A stretch of 64,000 nt of DNA from Agromyces italicus DSM 16388 (GCF_000421545.1 NZ_ATXF01000006.1:372001-436000); one strand, 5' to 3'; positions 7,653-19,147 are shown, counted from the stretch's first letter. Notes: generated from the letters alone by a model not told the origin. Numbers and translations are program-made.

Positions 7653-8666
7653 CTACGCTGCGTGGGTCGATTCGCGTGCGACGACGCTGAAGTCGGCGAG
7701 CAGCAGGCGCGGCGGAACGTCGCTCTGCGGATGCGCGATGCGCTCGAGCAGGGTCGCGACCGCGGTCTCGGCGATCCACGCGCGGCCCGGATCGACCGTC
7801 GAGAGCGACGGCACCGTGTACTGCGCCTCGTCGATGTTGTCGAACCCGATCACGGCGACGTCGTCGGGCACCCGCCGGCCCGCCTCGAGCAGGGCGCGCA
7901 TCGCCCCGAGCGCGAGGGTGTCGTTGAGGGCGAACACCGCGTCGAACCCGACGCCGCGCGCGAGCAGCTCGCGCATCGCCCTGGCGCCGCTCTCGCGATG
8001 CCAGGCCATCGACGGCCCGATGATCGACTCGTCGTATGCGATGCCGTGCGCCTCCAGCGCCTCCCGATAGCCGCGCAGGCGCAGCCCGGCCGAACCGATC
8101 ACCTCGCCCTCGTGCGAGCCGATCACCGCGATGCGGCGACGCCCCGCAGCGATGAGATGCTCGGTCGCCGCGCGCGCCGCCTCGACGTTCTGCATCGTGA
8201 CGTGGTCGCTCGGCCCGTCGAACATCCGCTCACCGAGGAGCACCAGCGGATACGGCACCTCGAGTGCGGCGATGTCCTCCTGGCCGAGACCGAGCGGGCT
8301 GAAGATGAGCCCGTCGGTCATCTTCAGCCGGGGGCTTCGCAGCAGCTCGCGCTCGCGCTCGGGGTCGGCACCGGTCTGCTCGACGAGCACCACGAGCCCG
8401 GATGCCTCGGCCGCCGCGATGACGGCCGCCGCGAGCTCGGCGAAGTAGGCGAGAGCCAGATCGGGTACGGCGAGCGCGATGGCGCCCGTGCGGCCCGAGC
8501 GGAGGCTCCGCGCCGTCAGGTTCGGCGTGTAGCCGAGCTCGGTGATGGCGAGCTCGACCTTCTCACGGGTCGCCGGGCGGATGTGCGGGTAGTCGTTGAT
8601 GACATTCGAGACCGTCTTGATCGAGACCCCCGCGAGTCGGGCGACGTCGTGCAGCGTGACCGCCAT
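7653..8666 (-). CDS. LacI-family repressor of the arabinosaccharide operon
   Basis: 337-residue LacI/GalR regulator. Residues 4-25 form the helix-turn-helix (TLHDVARLAGVSIKTVSNVI), followed by the hinge (LTARSLRSGRTGAI) and a complete periplasmic-binding-like effector domain ending VVARESTHAA. ATG 8666 follows AAGGAG by six bases; the frame extends to 8744 but the start-proximal helix-turn-helix fixes this start. The palindrome TACAACGTTGTA lies 39 bp upstream and again before the transporter operon, so autoregulation and repression of the operon are both supported. The inducer is probably arabinose or an arabino-oligosaccharide (inference from the GH51 and transporter). Confidence 0.92.
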   Translation of the reverse strand: MAVTLHDVARLAGVSIKTVSNVINDYPHIRPATREKVELAITELGYTPNLTARSLRSGRTGAIALAVPDLALAYFAELAAAVIAAAEASGLVVLVEQTGADPERERELLRSPRLKMTDGLIFSPLGLGQEDIAALEVPYPLVLLGERMFDGPSDHVTMQNVEAARAATEHLIAAGRRRIAVIGSHEGEVIGSAGLRLRGYREALEAHGIAYDESIIGPSMAWHRESGARAMRELLARGVGFDAVFALNDTLALGAMRALLEAGRRVPDDVAVIGFDNIDEAQYTVPSLSTVDPGRAWIAETAVATLLERIAHPQSDVPPRLLLADFSVVARESTHAA

Positions 8667-8704
8667 CGGGCTCTCCTTCACCATCCATTCGACCCGCAAC
8701 ACTG

Positions 8705-8716
8705 TACAACGTTGTA
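8705..8716. promoter_or_regulatory. LacI-type operator before the repressor gene
   Basis: TACAACGTTGTA, identical over all 12 bases to the site at 7533-7544. It sits 39 bp upstream of the repressor start codon, in the expected position for negative autoregulation. Confidence 0.85.
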
Positions 8717-8766
8717 GCCCCTCGGCTGGGGAGGCGCGGGCCAAGGCGCCCGCACGCGATGCCGGC

Positions 8767-11204
<2,438 letters not shown>

Positions 11205-11205
11205 A

Positions 11206-12177
11206 TCAGGACGAGGCGTCGGCGAGGGCCTCGAGCTCCGCCGCGGTCAGCTCGAGCGGGATCGAGGCGAGCAGGTCTTCGAGCTGCTCGACGCTGCGGG
11301 CGCTCGCGAGGGGGGCGACGACCGTCGGCTGCTGCCGGAGCCACGCGAGCGACACCGAGGCCACGGAAGCCCCGTGGGCACCCGCCACCTCGTCGAGCAC
11401 CGCGAGCACCCGGCTCCCGCGCTCGCCGAGGTAGGGCGCCACCCCGCCCGCCCGCACGCTCGCGCCCTCGGCGGTGATGTCGCTCTCGGTACGGTACTTG
11501 CGCGCGAGGAAGCCCTTCGCGAGCGAGAAGTACGGGAAGACCGCGAGCCCCTCGCGCTCGGCGCGCTCGCGCAGCCCGTTCGTCTCGAACTCTCGCTCGA
11601 CGAGGTTGTAGTGCGGCTGCAGGGCGACCGCGCGGTGGAGGCCGTGCTCCTCGGTGACGCTGAACCACTCGTCGATGCGCTCGGTCGAGTAGTTCGAGAT
11701 GCCGATCGCGCGCACCTTGCCGGCGTCGACCAGCTCCGAGAACGCGCCGACGGTCTCCGCAAGCGGCACCTCGGCGTCGTCGAAGTGGGCGTAGTAGAGA
11801 TCGATGACGTCGGTGCCGAGGCGGTGGAGCGAGGCATCCGCCGCGGCGCGGATGTTGGCCGCCGAGAGGCCCGGGTACTCGGGGTGGCTGCTCACCTTCG
11901 TCGCGATGACCACGTCGTTGCGCGCGCTCCGCGAGGCGATCCACTCGCCGATCAGGCGCTCGCTGTCGCCGCCGGTGTTGCCGGGCACCCAGTGGGAGTA
12001 GCCGTCGGCGGTGTCGAGGAAGTTCCCGCCGCCGGCCGTGAACGCGTCGAGCACGGCGAAGGTGGCGTCGCGGTCGGCCGTCCAGCCGAAGACGTTCGTT
12101 CCGAGCGAGAGCGGGGCGATCTCGAGGTCGGATGCGCCGATGCGGGCGCGTGCGGCGGGGGTGGCGGTCTCGGGCAT
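11206..12177 (-). CDS. Aldo/keto reductase
   Basis: NADPH-dependent carbonyl reductase with a TIM-barrel fold, 323 residues. The tetrad is present: Asp and Tyr in NFLDTADGYSHW, Lys in VIATKVSSHP and His in YYAHFDD. The cofactor end is recognisable in VVAPLASARSVEQLEDLL. The overall pattern (LGTNVFGW, GISNYS, LVEREFE) is that of the AKR groups found as general-stress or sugar-aldehyde reductases in actinobacteria. ATG 12177 is preceded by GGAG. Transcribed alone, divergent from the NYN-domain gene 203 bp away; substrate cannot be assigned. Confidence 0.9.
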   Translation of the reverse strand: MPETATPAARARIGASDLEIAPLSLGTNVFGWTADRDATFAVLDAFTAGGGNFLDTADGYSHWVPGNTGGDSERLIGEWIASRSARNDVVIATKVSSHPEYPGLSAANIRAAADASLHRLGTDVIDLYYAHFDDAEVPLAETVGAFSELVDAGKVRAIGISNYSTERIDEWFSVTEEHGLHRAVALQPHYNLVEREFETNGLRERAEREGLAVFPYFSLAKGFLARKYRTESDITAEGASVRAGGVAPYLGERGSRVLAVLDEVAGAHGASVASVSLAWLRQQPTVVAPLASARSVEQLEDLLASIPLELTAAELEALADASS

Positions 12178-12380
12178 GCGTGCTCCAGTCGGGTCGGCCG
12201 TCAGGGTCGGCACCGGCGACGCGCGTGCCTCCGGCAGTGACCACAACGACGGGCGGATGCAGGTATTCCCAGCTGTCGCCGGGTGTCGCCGGCCCGCCCG
12301 GAGTGCCCGGCGTGCCGTCTCCCGGGTTCGCACAGCTCGGCGGCGTAGCATCGGAGGCACACCCTCGATGGAAGGTCTCC

Positions 12381-13454
12381 ATGCCCATCTCGGCAGAACC
12401 CCGCGTGGCCCTGTACTTCGACTTCGACAACATCGTCATCTCGCGCTACGACCAGTTGCACGGCGATTTCGCGTACCGCAAGGACACCTCCCGCTCCAAG
12501 GCGCCGACCGCCGGCACGAAGACCGCCGAGAAGCTGCGGGAGGCGACGGTCGACATCGACGCCGTTCTCGACTTCGCCGCGACCTTCGGCACGATCGCGA
12601 TCGCCCGCGCCTACGCCGACTGGTCGACGCCGGTGAACGCGAGCTACCGCGGCCAGCTCATCGACCGCGCCGTCGACCTCGTGCAGCTGTTCCCGCTGTC
12701 GTCGACGAAGAACGGCGCCGACATCAGGCTCGCGGTCGACGCGGTGGAGGACATGTTCCGCATCGACGACCTCACTCATATCGTGATCGTCGCCGGCGAC
12801 TCCGACTACGTCGCGCTCGCGCAGAAGGCGAAGCGGCTCGGCCGCTACGTCGTCGGCATCGGCGTCGCGGGCGGCACGAGTCGGGCCCTGACGGCGGCGG
12901 TCGACGAGTTCGCCGACTACGACGCCCTGCTCGCGACCGACGCCGAGGTGACCGACGACGCCGACGAGACGGTGGCGGCCGCACCTCCGGAGCCCGCGCC
13001 CAACCGGCGCCGCCGGGCATCGACGAAGACGGTGGATGCCACGGCCGACGACGCGCCCGAGGCATCCGGCCGTGCCCGTGGTTCGCGGCGCGCGAAGAGC
13101 GAACCCGTGGAGGCCGACGAGCCCGCCGAGCCGGTCGCGTCGGTCGAGCGCCTTTCGCCGCGCGTGCTGCAGTTCGTGGCGCCGGGCGATCCCGTGCCCG
13201 AGGAGGGCAGCGGCAGCCCGCGTAATCCCGGACGTCTGCTGCAGAAGGCGATCGAGCTGCTGCACGCGAAGAACGACGAGGAGTGGCAGTCGTCGAGCGC
13301 GGTGAAGAACCAGATGCTGCGCATGGACCCGTCGTTCCAGGAGCGACGCCTCGGGTTCGCCTCGTTCACCGAGTTCCTGAAGTCGCGCGGCGGTGTCGTC
13401 GAGCTCGACGAGACCGGGCGCGGTCGAGTGCGCATCCGCCCGAAGAAGGACTGA
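12381..13454 (+). CDS. NYN-domain (PIN-like) protein with C-terminal OST-HTH/LOTUS-like domain
   Basis: Putative RNA-acting protein of 357 residues. Residues about 8-175 are a NYN/LabA-type nuclease fold: conserved acidic residues in VALYFDFDNIVIS, the NGADIRLAVDAVE helix and HIVIVAGDSDYVALAQKAK. A low-complexity Ala/Glu/Arg linker (about 185-265) leads to a C-terminal module resembling an OST-HTH/LOTUS domain (LLQKAIELLHAKNDEEW, FGFASFTEFL-like LGFASFTEFLKSRGGVVEL, GRVRIRPKKD). This pairing is known from NYN proteins in many bacteria, and the NYN part is expected to be a metal-dependent RNase; the target is unknown. GGAAGG precedes ATG 12381. Monocistronic. Confidence 0.85.
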   Translation: MPISAEPRVALYFDFDNIVISRYDQLHGDFAYRKDTSRSKAPTAGTKTAEKLREATVDIDAVLDFAATFGTIAIARAYADWSTPVNASYRGQLIDRAVDLVQLFPLSSTKNGADIRLAVDAVEDMFRIDDLTHIVIVAGDSDYVALAQKAKRLGRYVVGIGVAGGTSRALTAAVDEFADYDALLATDAEVTDDADETVAAAPPEPAPNRRRRASTKTVDATADDAPEASGRARGSRRAKSEPVEADEPAEPVASVERLSPRVLQFVAPGDPVPEEGSGSPRNPGRLLQKAIELLHAKNDEEWQSSSAVKNQMLRMDPSFQERRLGFASFTEFLKSRGGVVELDETGRGRVRIRPKKD

Positions 13455-13510
13455 GCCTCGCGCCTGACCTCGCGGCTCCCTCCGGTGGCGGGCCCCGAGG
13501 CGCGTATCGT

Positions 13511-13590
13511 GCCGCCCGTGCGCCTCGTGCCGCCCGCGCTTCGCCCTCGTGCCGCCCGCGCGCCTCGCGCCGCCCGCGCTTCGCCCTCGT
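13511..13590. repeat. 2 x 40-bp GC-rich tandem repeat
   Basis: Two adjacent 40-bp units, 13511-13550 and 13551-13590, differ at only two positions and share the 20-mer CGCCCGCGCTTCGCCCTCGT at 13531 and 13571. Nothing in the surrounding 13455-13852 stretch resembles a protein with a ribosome site, so this is a non-coding repeat. Confidence 0.8.
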
Positions 13591-13763
13591 GACGACGTTT
13601 TGCCGCCCCACGTCCTTTCGCCGTCGGCCGCGATCCGTCGTGCGCCCGCAAAACATCGTGGCGGCGGGATGGGGCGCGCGCGCAGGGGGGGGGCGCGGGG
13701 CGCGCGCGCGGCGGGGGGCGCGAGAGAACGGCGGGTGGATGACGCGGCGAGACACCGGCACTG

Positions 13764-13803
13764 TGTGGTCTGACCACATCTGGTAACCTGTGGCCTGACC
13801 ACA
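13764..13803. promoter_or_regulatory. Tandem GntR (LldR-type) operators
   Basis: TGTGGTCTGACCACA (13764-13778) is a perfect palindrome about a central T. A second copy with one mismatch (13789-13803) lies 25 bp downstream centre to centre. The core TGGTCTGACCA is the known operator form of FadR-subfamily GntR regulators such as LldR and PdhR. Located about 50-90 bp before the regulator start, it fits lactate-responsive repression of the lldR-lldD operon. Confidence 0.88.
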
Positions 13804-13852
13804 CCGGGCGGTCGGGCATCCGGTGAGCTGACACATGAGCACGGAGGCGGCC

Positions 13853-14569
13853 ATGAGCGAGACCCGCGCCTGGCGCACCGTGCTCGAGCACATCGAGACG
13901 CAGCTCCTCGACGGCGCCCTCCGCCCCGGCGATCACCTCCCCGGCGAACGCGCCCTCTCGGCCGAGCTCGGCGTCGGCCGCTCGAGTGTGCGCGAGGCGC
14001 TGCGGGTGCTCGAGGTGCTCGGCCTCATCCGCACGCAGGCGGGCTCGGGCCCCAGCGCGGGCGCCGTCATCATCGCAACGCCCGGCGGCGCCATGAGCGC
14101 CCTCATGCGCCTTCAGGTCGCGGCGAGCGGGTTCCCGGTCGCCGACATCGTGCGCACCCGGCTCATCCTCGAGAGCACGGTCGCGGGCGAGCTCGCCGAA
14201 CGGCTCGGGCGCGAGGCATCCGAGCCGATCGATCTCAGCGCGGCCGATCGCCTGCTCGACGCGATGGACTCCCCCGCCCTCGCCCCCGCCGAGTTCCTCG
14301 CGCTCGACGCCGAGTTCCACCTCGCGCTGGCCGAGGCCTCCGGCAACCAGGTGATCACCGCCACCATGGCGGGGCTCCGCAGCGGTATCGAGGGGTACGC
14401 CCTCGAGGGCCTCGCGCACCTCGACGACTGGCAGGCGACCTCGCAGCGGCTCCGCGGCGAGCATCGCGGCATCGTCGCCGCGATCAGGGCGGCGGATGCC
14501 TCGTCGGCACGCGCTCGCACGCACGATCACATCTCGGGGTACTACGCCGAGACCTCGATCCACCACTGA
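13853..14569 (+). CDS. lldR: GntR/FadR-family regulator, probable L-lactate-responsive LldR
   Basis: 238-residue regulator. An N-terminal winged helix ([36 protein letters not shown]) is followed by an all-helical FCD effector domain ([39 protein letters not shown], with the His/Asp residues that hold the metal). ATG 13853 is chosen because GGAGG lies five bases upstream; ATG 13835 is a weaker in-frame alternative. The assignment to LldR rests on the two TGGTCTGACCA-type operators before it and on the L-lactate dehydrogenase gene 56 bp downstream in the same direction. Confidence 0.87.
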   Translation: MSETRAWRTVLEHIETQLLDGALRPGDHLPGERALSAELGVGRSSVREALRVLEVLGLIRTQAGSGPSAGAVIIATPGGAMSALMRLQVAASGFPVADIVRTRLILESTVAGELAERLGREASEPIDLSAADRLLDAMDSPALAPAEFLALDAEFHLALAEASGNQVITATMAGLRSGIEGYALEGLAHLDDWQATSQRLRGEHRGIVAAIRAADASSARARTHDHISGYYAETSIHH

Positions 14570-14625
14570 CACCCACGCAGACCCCCACCGATACCACACG
14601 CACGAGACACGAGAGGCAGCACCCG

Positions 14626-15996
14626 ATGGTCCAGCGCCAGTTCCCGAACCCGAGAGAGCTCGCCGAGCTCATGCGCTTCAAGAAGCCGACGTTCGATGCG
14701 AAGCGGCGCCGGCTCGATGCCGCGCTGACGATCGCCGACCTCCGCGCGATCGCGAAGCGCCGCACGCCGAAGGCGCCGTTCGACTACACCGACGGCGCCG
14801 CCGAGGGCGAGCTGTCGCTCGCGCGCGCCCGGCAGGCCTTCGAGGACATCGAGTTCCACCCCGGGATCCTGCGCAACGTGCCCGAGGTCGACACGAGCCG
14901 CGAGGTGCTCGGCGGGCCCACCGCGCTGCCGTTCGGCATCGCCCCGACCGGCTTCACCCGCATGATGCAGACCGAGGGCGAGGTCGCGGGCGCCGGCGCG
15001 GCGGGCGCCGCGGGCATCCCGTTCACGCTCTCGACCATGGGCACGACCTCGATCGAAGACGTCAGGGCGGCGAACCCGAACGGGCGCAACTGGTTCCAGC
15101 TCTACGTCATGCGCGACCGCGATCGCTCGTACGAGCTCGTGCACCGCGCGGCGGCCGCCGGGTTCGACACGCTCTTCTTCACGGTCGACACCCCGGTCGC
15201 CGGCGCGCGCCTGCGCGACACCCGCAACGGCTTCTCGATCCCGCCGCAGCTCACGCCCGGCACGGTCATCAACGCACTCCCCCGCCCCGCATGGTGGGTC
15301 GACTTCCTGACGACGCCGAAGCTCGAGTTCGCCTCGCTGCAGTCGACCGGCGGCACCGTCGGCGAGCTCATCGACGGCATGTTCGACCCGACGATCGGCT
15401 GGAACGACCTCGACACGATCCGGGCGATGTGGCCGGGCAAGATCGTCGTGAAGGGCGTGCAGACGCTCGCCGACGCGAAGGAGCTCGCGAGCCGCGGCGT
15501 CGACGGCATCGTGCTCTCGAACCACGGCGGCCGCCAGCTCGACCGCGCGCCGATCCCGTTCCACTTGCTGCCCGAAGTGGCGCGCGAGGTCGGCGGCGAC
15601 CTCGAGGTGCATCTCGACACCGGGATCATGTCTGGTGCCGACATCGTGGCCTCGGTGGCGCTCGGTGCGCGCTTCACGCTCATCGGCCGGGCCTACCTCT
15701 ACGGCCTCATGGCGGGTGGCCGCGAGGGCGTCGACAAGACGATCGAGATCCTCTCGAAGCAGGTCGTGCGCACGATGAAGCTGCTCGAGGTGCAGACGCT
15801 CGACGAGCTCGGCCCCCAGCACGTCACGCAACTGGCGCGCCTCACGCCCATCGCGCGCCCGATGCAGGATGCCGCGGAGTCGGCCTCGTCGACGGCGCCG
15901 AAGACGGTGCGGGCGCCGCGTGCGACGAAACCGACCGCGGCGAAGGCCGCAGCGGCGAAGCCGGCCGCGAAGCCCCGCACGGCCGCCAAGAGCTGA
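14626..15996 (+). CDS. lldD: FMN-dependent L-lactate dehydrogenase with Lys/Ala-rich C-terminal tail
   Basis: Respiratory L-lactate to pyruvate oxidation via FMN, with electrons going to quinone. The (S)-2-hydroxy-acid oxidase TIM barrel is complete: [36 protein letters not shown], the catalytic base His300 in [14 protein letters not shown], and FMN-phosphate binding at [12 protein letters not shown] and [14 protein letters not shown]. At 456 residues it is about 45 longer than usual: residues 411-456 are an Ala/Lys/Pro/Thr tail ([20 protein letters not shown]) resembling histone-H1-like actinobacterial tails. A peripheral-membrane location is expected. Likely co-transcribed with lldR. Confidence 0.93.
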   Translation: MVQRQFPNPRELAELMRFKKPTFDAKRRRLDAALTIADLRAIAKRRTPKAPFDYTDGAAEGELSLARARQAFEDIEFHPGILRNVPEVDTSREVLGGPTALPFGIAPTGFTRMMQTEGEVAGAGAAGAAGIPFTLSTMGTTSIEDVRAANPNGRNWFQLYVMRDRDRSYELVHRAAAAGFDTLFFTVDTPVAGARLRDTRNGFSIPPQLTPGTVINALPRPAWWVDFLTTPKLEFASLQSTGGTVGELIDGMFDPTIGWNDLDTIRAMWPGKIVVKGVQTLADAKELASRGVDGIVLSNHGGRQLDRAPIPFHLLPEVAREVGGDLEVHLDTGIMSGADIVASVALGARFTLIGRAYLYGLMAGGREGVDKTIEILSKQVVRTMKLLEVQTLDELGPQHVTQLARLTPIARPMQDAAESASSTAPKTVRAPRATKPTAAKAAAAKPAAKPRTAAKS

Positions 15997-16029
15997 GCCT
16001 CCGGCCGCCGGCCGTGGGCCGGGCGCCGC

Positions 16030-16614
16030 TCAGACAGACCGGGCGTACTCGCCGATGGTCACCCCCGACTCGAACGCACGCGCCTCGAGGGCCTCGAACG
16101 CCCGCGGTGCATACGGCCGCAGCCCGAACAGCGGGACGCCCGCTCCGAAGATCACGGGGTAGCGCTTGATCACGAGGCGGTCGATCTCGTCGGCGAGCAC
16201 CGAGGCGAGCGCCCCGCCGCCGCAGAGCCAGATGGAGTTCCCCTCCTCCGCCTTGAGCTCGCGCACATACTCGACGGGGTCGCGATCGGTCACCTCGACG
16301 CCGTCGGCCGGCTCAGCCGCGGACGCGTGCTCGAGGGAGAACACGATCTGCCGGAGGTGCCGGTAGGGGCTCGTGATGCCGAACGGCAGGCCGACGGCGT
16401 AGGTGTTCCACCCCATGAGCACGGTGTCGAACATGTGCCCGTCGGCCTCGACCCCGAAGGCCTCTGCGACGTGCGTCGCCACAGTGTCGGAGTACCGCTC
16501 GTTGATCGCGGTCATGTGGTCGCCCTCGACGGCGAAGGCGTCGTATTCGCCGTTCGGGCCGGCGATGAAGCCGTCGAGGCTGACGGCCACGTAGTACACG
16601 AGTTCTCGCATCAT
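16030..16614 (-). CDS. Dihydrofolate reductase/RibD C-terminal-like reductase
   Basis: Small NADPH-binding reductase fold (RibD_C/DHFR-like), 194 residues: MRELVYYVAVSLDGFIAGPN at the N-terminus, VLMGWNTYAVG, and the family motif IWLCGGGALASVLADEIDRL near residue 150, ending in an IFGAGVPLF strand. Proteins of this group are generally of unknown substrate, not true folate enzymes. ATG 16614 (adjacent second ATG at 16611) follows GGGAAG. It is divergent from a TetR gene 72 bp away, which probably controls it. Confidence 0.85.
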   Translation of the reverse strand: MMRELVYYVAVSLDGFIAGPNGEYDAFAVEGDHMTAINERYSDTVATHVAEAFGVEADGHMFDTVLMGWNTYAVGLPFGITSPYRHLRQIVFSLEHASAAEPADGVEVTDRDPVEYVRELKAEEGNSIWLCGGGALASVLADEIDRLVIKRYPVIFGAGVPLFGLRPYAPRAFEALEARAFESGVTIGEYARSV

Positions 16615-16625
16615 CTTCCCATCCA

Positions 16626-16667
16626 CTACTGATGTCGTGGTTGCGAGACTACTACAGCTGTCGTGAT
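16626..16667. promoter_or_regulatory. Direct repeats in the reductase/TetR divergent promoter region
   Basis: CTACTGATGTCGTGGT (16626-16641) and CTACAGCTGTCGTGAT (16652-16667) match at 13 of 16 positions, 26 bp apart; the second contains the palindrome ACAGCTGT. They lie in the 72-bp gap between two divergent starts, so they are candidate operators for the TetR protein. This is inference from position and repetition only. Confidence 0.55.
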
Positions 16668-16686
16668 GGTGTCTAGACTCGGAGCC

Positions 16687-17259
16687 ATGGCCCGAAACGA
16701 CGACCGCCGCCGAATGCTCGCCGACGCCGGGCTGTCCGTGCTCGCCCGCGAAGGCGCCCGGGGGCTCACGCACCGGGCGGTCGACGACGAGGCCGCCGTC
16801 CCGACCGGCACGACCTCGAACTACTTCCGCACCCGCGACGCGCTCATCGCAGGACTCGTCACCCGCATCGGCGAGCGGCTCATGCCGACCGAGGCCGACC
16901 TCGCGCGCCGCGCTGCTCGGCCGCCGAGCCGCGCGCTCTTCGCGGACTACGTCCGCGACATCGTCCGGCGGCTCGGCGAGCACCCCGACGTGACGCTCGC
17001 ACTCTTCGAACTCCGCCTCGAGGGCGCCCGACGACCCGAGGTCGCGGCGACGCTCGCCGAGTGGCAGCGGGCCGCCTTCTCGGCCGACGTCGAGTTCAAC
17101 CGCTCGGCGGGCCTCCCGGGCGACGCGCGCGAGATCGCGCTCTTCCACTACGCGATCGACGGCCTCATGCTCGACCGGCTGACGACGCCGATCGATCCCG
17201 GCACGACGACCGACGAGGTCATCGACGATCTCGTCGCAGGGCTCCTGCCCGGCTCCTGA
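16687..17259 (+). CDS. TetR-family transcriptional regulator
   Basis: 190-residue regulator. The N-terminal helix-turn-helix is of TetR type (RRRMLADAGLSVLAREGARG, LTHRAVDDEAAVPTGTTSNY, FRTRDALIAGLV), where GTTSNYF is the recognition-helix signature. The C-terminal helical ligand domain is unremarkable. ATG 16687 with GGAG close upstream is preferred to in-frame starts at 16663/16666, which lack ribosome sites and would overlap the putative operator. Divergent from the DHFR-like reductase it probably represses. Confidence 0.87.
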   Translation: MARNDDRRRMLADAGLSVLAREGARGLTHRAVDDEAAVPTGTTSNYFRTRDALIAGLVTRIGERLMPTEADLARRAARPPSRALFADYVRDIVRRLGEHPDVTLALFELRLEGARRPEVAATLAEWQRAAFSADVEFNRSAGLPGDAREIALFHYAIDGLMLDRLTTPIDPGTTTDEVIDDLVAGLLPGS

Positions 17260-17353
17260 CCCGCGACTCGCCGACGCGGCACGTCTCGAGCGTCGAGCGC
17301 CGAGTGCTGCGGCCTCGGCCGACCCCCGCCTACGATGAGGCGGGGAGGTTCGT

Positions 17354-19147
17354 ATGTCGGATGCCACGGGCGGGACGGGGTCGGAGGACCCCGCCGCCGA
17401 GCCCGAGGGCACGACGCCCGCGGCGCCCGAGGCACGCGTCGAGCCTGCGACGCGCCGCCGCGTTCCCGGCTGGCTGCGCCGATACCTCGCCCGATTCGGC
17501 ACGCGGTGCACGGTGCTCGCCGACGCCCGCGCCGGCCTCGTCCTCGGCGTCGAGAGCATCCCCGACGGCCTCGCTTCGGGCGTCCTCGCGGGGGTGAACC
17601 CGGTCTACGGCCTCTACGGCTATCTGTTCGGCACGCTGGGCGGGGCGCTCGCCACGGGCTCGGTCTTCATGTCGGTGCAGGCCACCGGGGCGATGTCCGT
17701 GATGATCGCCGATGTGCCGGCGGTCGTCGGCGCCGATGACCAGGGCGTCGCCATCGCCACGCTCGCGATGCTCACCGGCGTCGTGATGCTCGCACTCGGG
17801 CTCGCCAACCTCGGCTCGCTCGTGCGCTTCATTCCGACGGCCGTGCTCGTCGGCTTCATGAACGCCGTCGCCGTGAACATCGTGCTCGGCCAGCTGACGA
17901 ACCTCACGGGCTACGACGCCGAGGGGGCGAATCGTCTCACCCGGACCTTCGACACCGTCTTCCATCTCACCGCCCTGCACTGGCCCAGCGTGATCGTGGG
18001 CGCGATCACGGTCGGCGTCATCCTGCTGCTCGAGCGCACCTTCCTCGGCGCGCTCGCGATGGTCGTCGCGGTGGTCGTCGCCTCCGCCCTCCCGCTCATC
18101 CCGTGGTTCGGCGAAGTCGCACTCGTCGGCGACCTCACCGAGGTGCCGAACTCGCTGCCCCTGCCCGGGCTGCCAGACCTCGCGCTCGTGCTCGAGCTCG
18201 CCGTGCCCGCGCTCTCGCTCGCGCTCGTCGGACTCGTGCAGGGCGCCGCGATCTCGAGCGGGATCGCGAATCCCGACGGCCGCTTCCCCGATGCCTCGGC
18301 CGACTTCCGCGGTCAGGGCATCGCGAATCTCACGAGCGGGCTCTTCCAGGGCCTGCCGGTGGGCGGGTCGATGTCGGCGACGGCCATCGTGCGCTCGGCA
18401 GGCGCCCGCAGCGCGCTCGGCAACCTGGTCGCCGCTGTCGTCATGATCATCGGCATCCTCACGCTCGGCGGCCTCATCGGCTCGGTCGCGATGCCCGCCC
18501 TCGCCGGACTCCTGATCCTCGTCGGCGTGCGAACGTTCAAGCCGCACGACCTCGTCATGGTGTGGCGGACGGGCCCGATCCAGTCGAGTGTCGTCGCGGT
18601 CACCTTCGTGCTCACGCTCATCGTGCCGCTCCAGTACGCCGTGCTCGTCGGCGTGGGCCTGGCGGTCGTGCTGCACGTGGCTCGGCAGTCGAACCGGGTC
18701 GTGATCCGTCGCTGGGTGTACGACGACTCGAGCCCGCACCCGGCCGAAACCGACCCGCCCGCCACGCTCGCACCCGGCGAGGTCGTCGTGCTCGTCCCCT
18801 ACGGCAGCCTGTTCTTCGCAGCCGCGCCGGTCTTCGCCCGTCAACTGCCCGAGATCCCCGAACGATGCGATCGCGCGGTGGTCGTGCTCCGCATGCGCGG
18901 CACCGACGAACTCGGCTCGACGTTCATCCGCGTCGTCACCGACTACGCCGAGCGCCTGCGGCGCGCGGGCGGCGCGCTCATCCTCGTCGGCCTCGGCGAT
19001 CGCGTGATGACCCAGCTCGACGCGACCCGCGCGAGCGTGGTGATCGGCCGCGACCGGGTGTTCGCCGCGACCCCCCGCATCGGCGACTCGCTCGACGCGG
19101 GGCTTGCGGCCGCCCGCGCCTTCGCCGCCGATGCCCCCGAACGGTAG
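17354..19147 (+). CDS. SulP-family anion transporter with STAS domain
   Basis: Inner-membrane sulfate/bicarbonate/anion permease, 597 residues. A hydrophilic 40-residue N-terminus is followed by the SulP core: ARAGLVLGVESIPDGLASGV (the SulP entry motif), NPVYGLYGYLFGTL, FIPTAVLVGFMNAVAVNIVL, NLTSGLFQGLPVGGSMSATA, about 11-12 spans. A cytoplasmic STAS domain occupies roughly residues 465-590 (VVVLVPYGSLFFAAAP, ALILVGLGDRV). GGGGAGG lies six bases before ATG 17354. Monocistronic and convergent with the flavin monooxygenase gene. Substrate cannot be decided between sulfate and other anions. Confidence 0.92.
   Translation: MSDATGGTGSEDPAAEPEGTTPAAPEARVEPATRRRVPGWLRRYLARFGTRCTVLADARAGLVLGVESIPDGLASGVLAGVNPVYGLYGYLFGTLGGALATGSVFMSVQATGAMSVMIADVPAVVGADDQGVAIATLAMLTGVVMLALGLANLGSLVRFIPTAVLVGFMNAVAVNIVLGQLTNLTGYDAEGANRLTRTFDTVFHLTALHWPSVIVGAITVGVILLLERTFLGALAMVVAVVVASALPLIPWFGEVALVGDLTEVPNSLPLPGLPDLALVLELAVPALSLALVGLVQGAAISSGIANPDGRFPDASADFRGQGIANLTSGLFQGLPVGGSMSATAIVRSAGARSALGNLVAAVVMIIGILTLGGLIGSVAMPALAGLLILVGVRTFKPHDLVMVWRTGPIQSSVVAVTFVLTLIVPLQYAVLVGVGLAVVLHVARQSNRVVIRRWVYDDSSPHPAETDPPATLAPGEVVVLVPYGSLFFAAAPVFARQLPEIPERCDRAVVVLRMRGTDELGSTFIRVVTDYAERLRRAGGALILVGLGDRVMTQLDATRASVVIGRDRVFAATPRIGDSLDAGLAAARAFAADAPER

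Larger units (their letters stand above)
13455..13852. other. 398-bp non-coding region before the lactate regulator
   Basis: It holds, in order, the 40-bp tandem repeat (13511-13590), a G-tract of nine (13685-13693) that runs into alternating CG and a second G-run up to about 13722, and two GntR operators (13764-13803). The G-rich part has enough G-runs for a quadruplex on the plus strand, and the CG alternation could favour Z-DNA. No credible open reading frame was found here. Confidence 0.7.
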
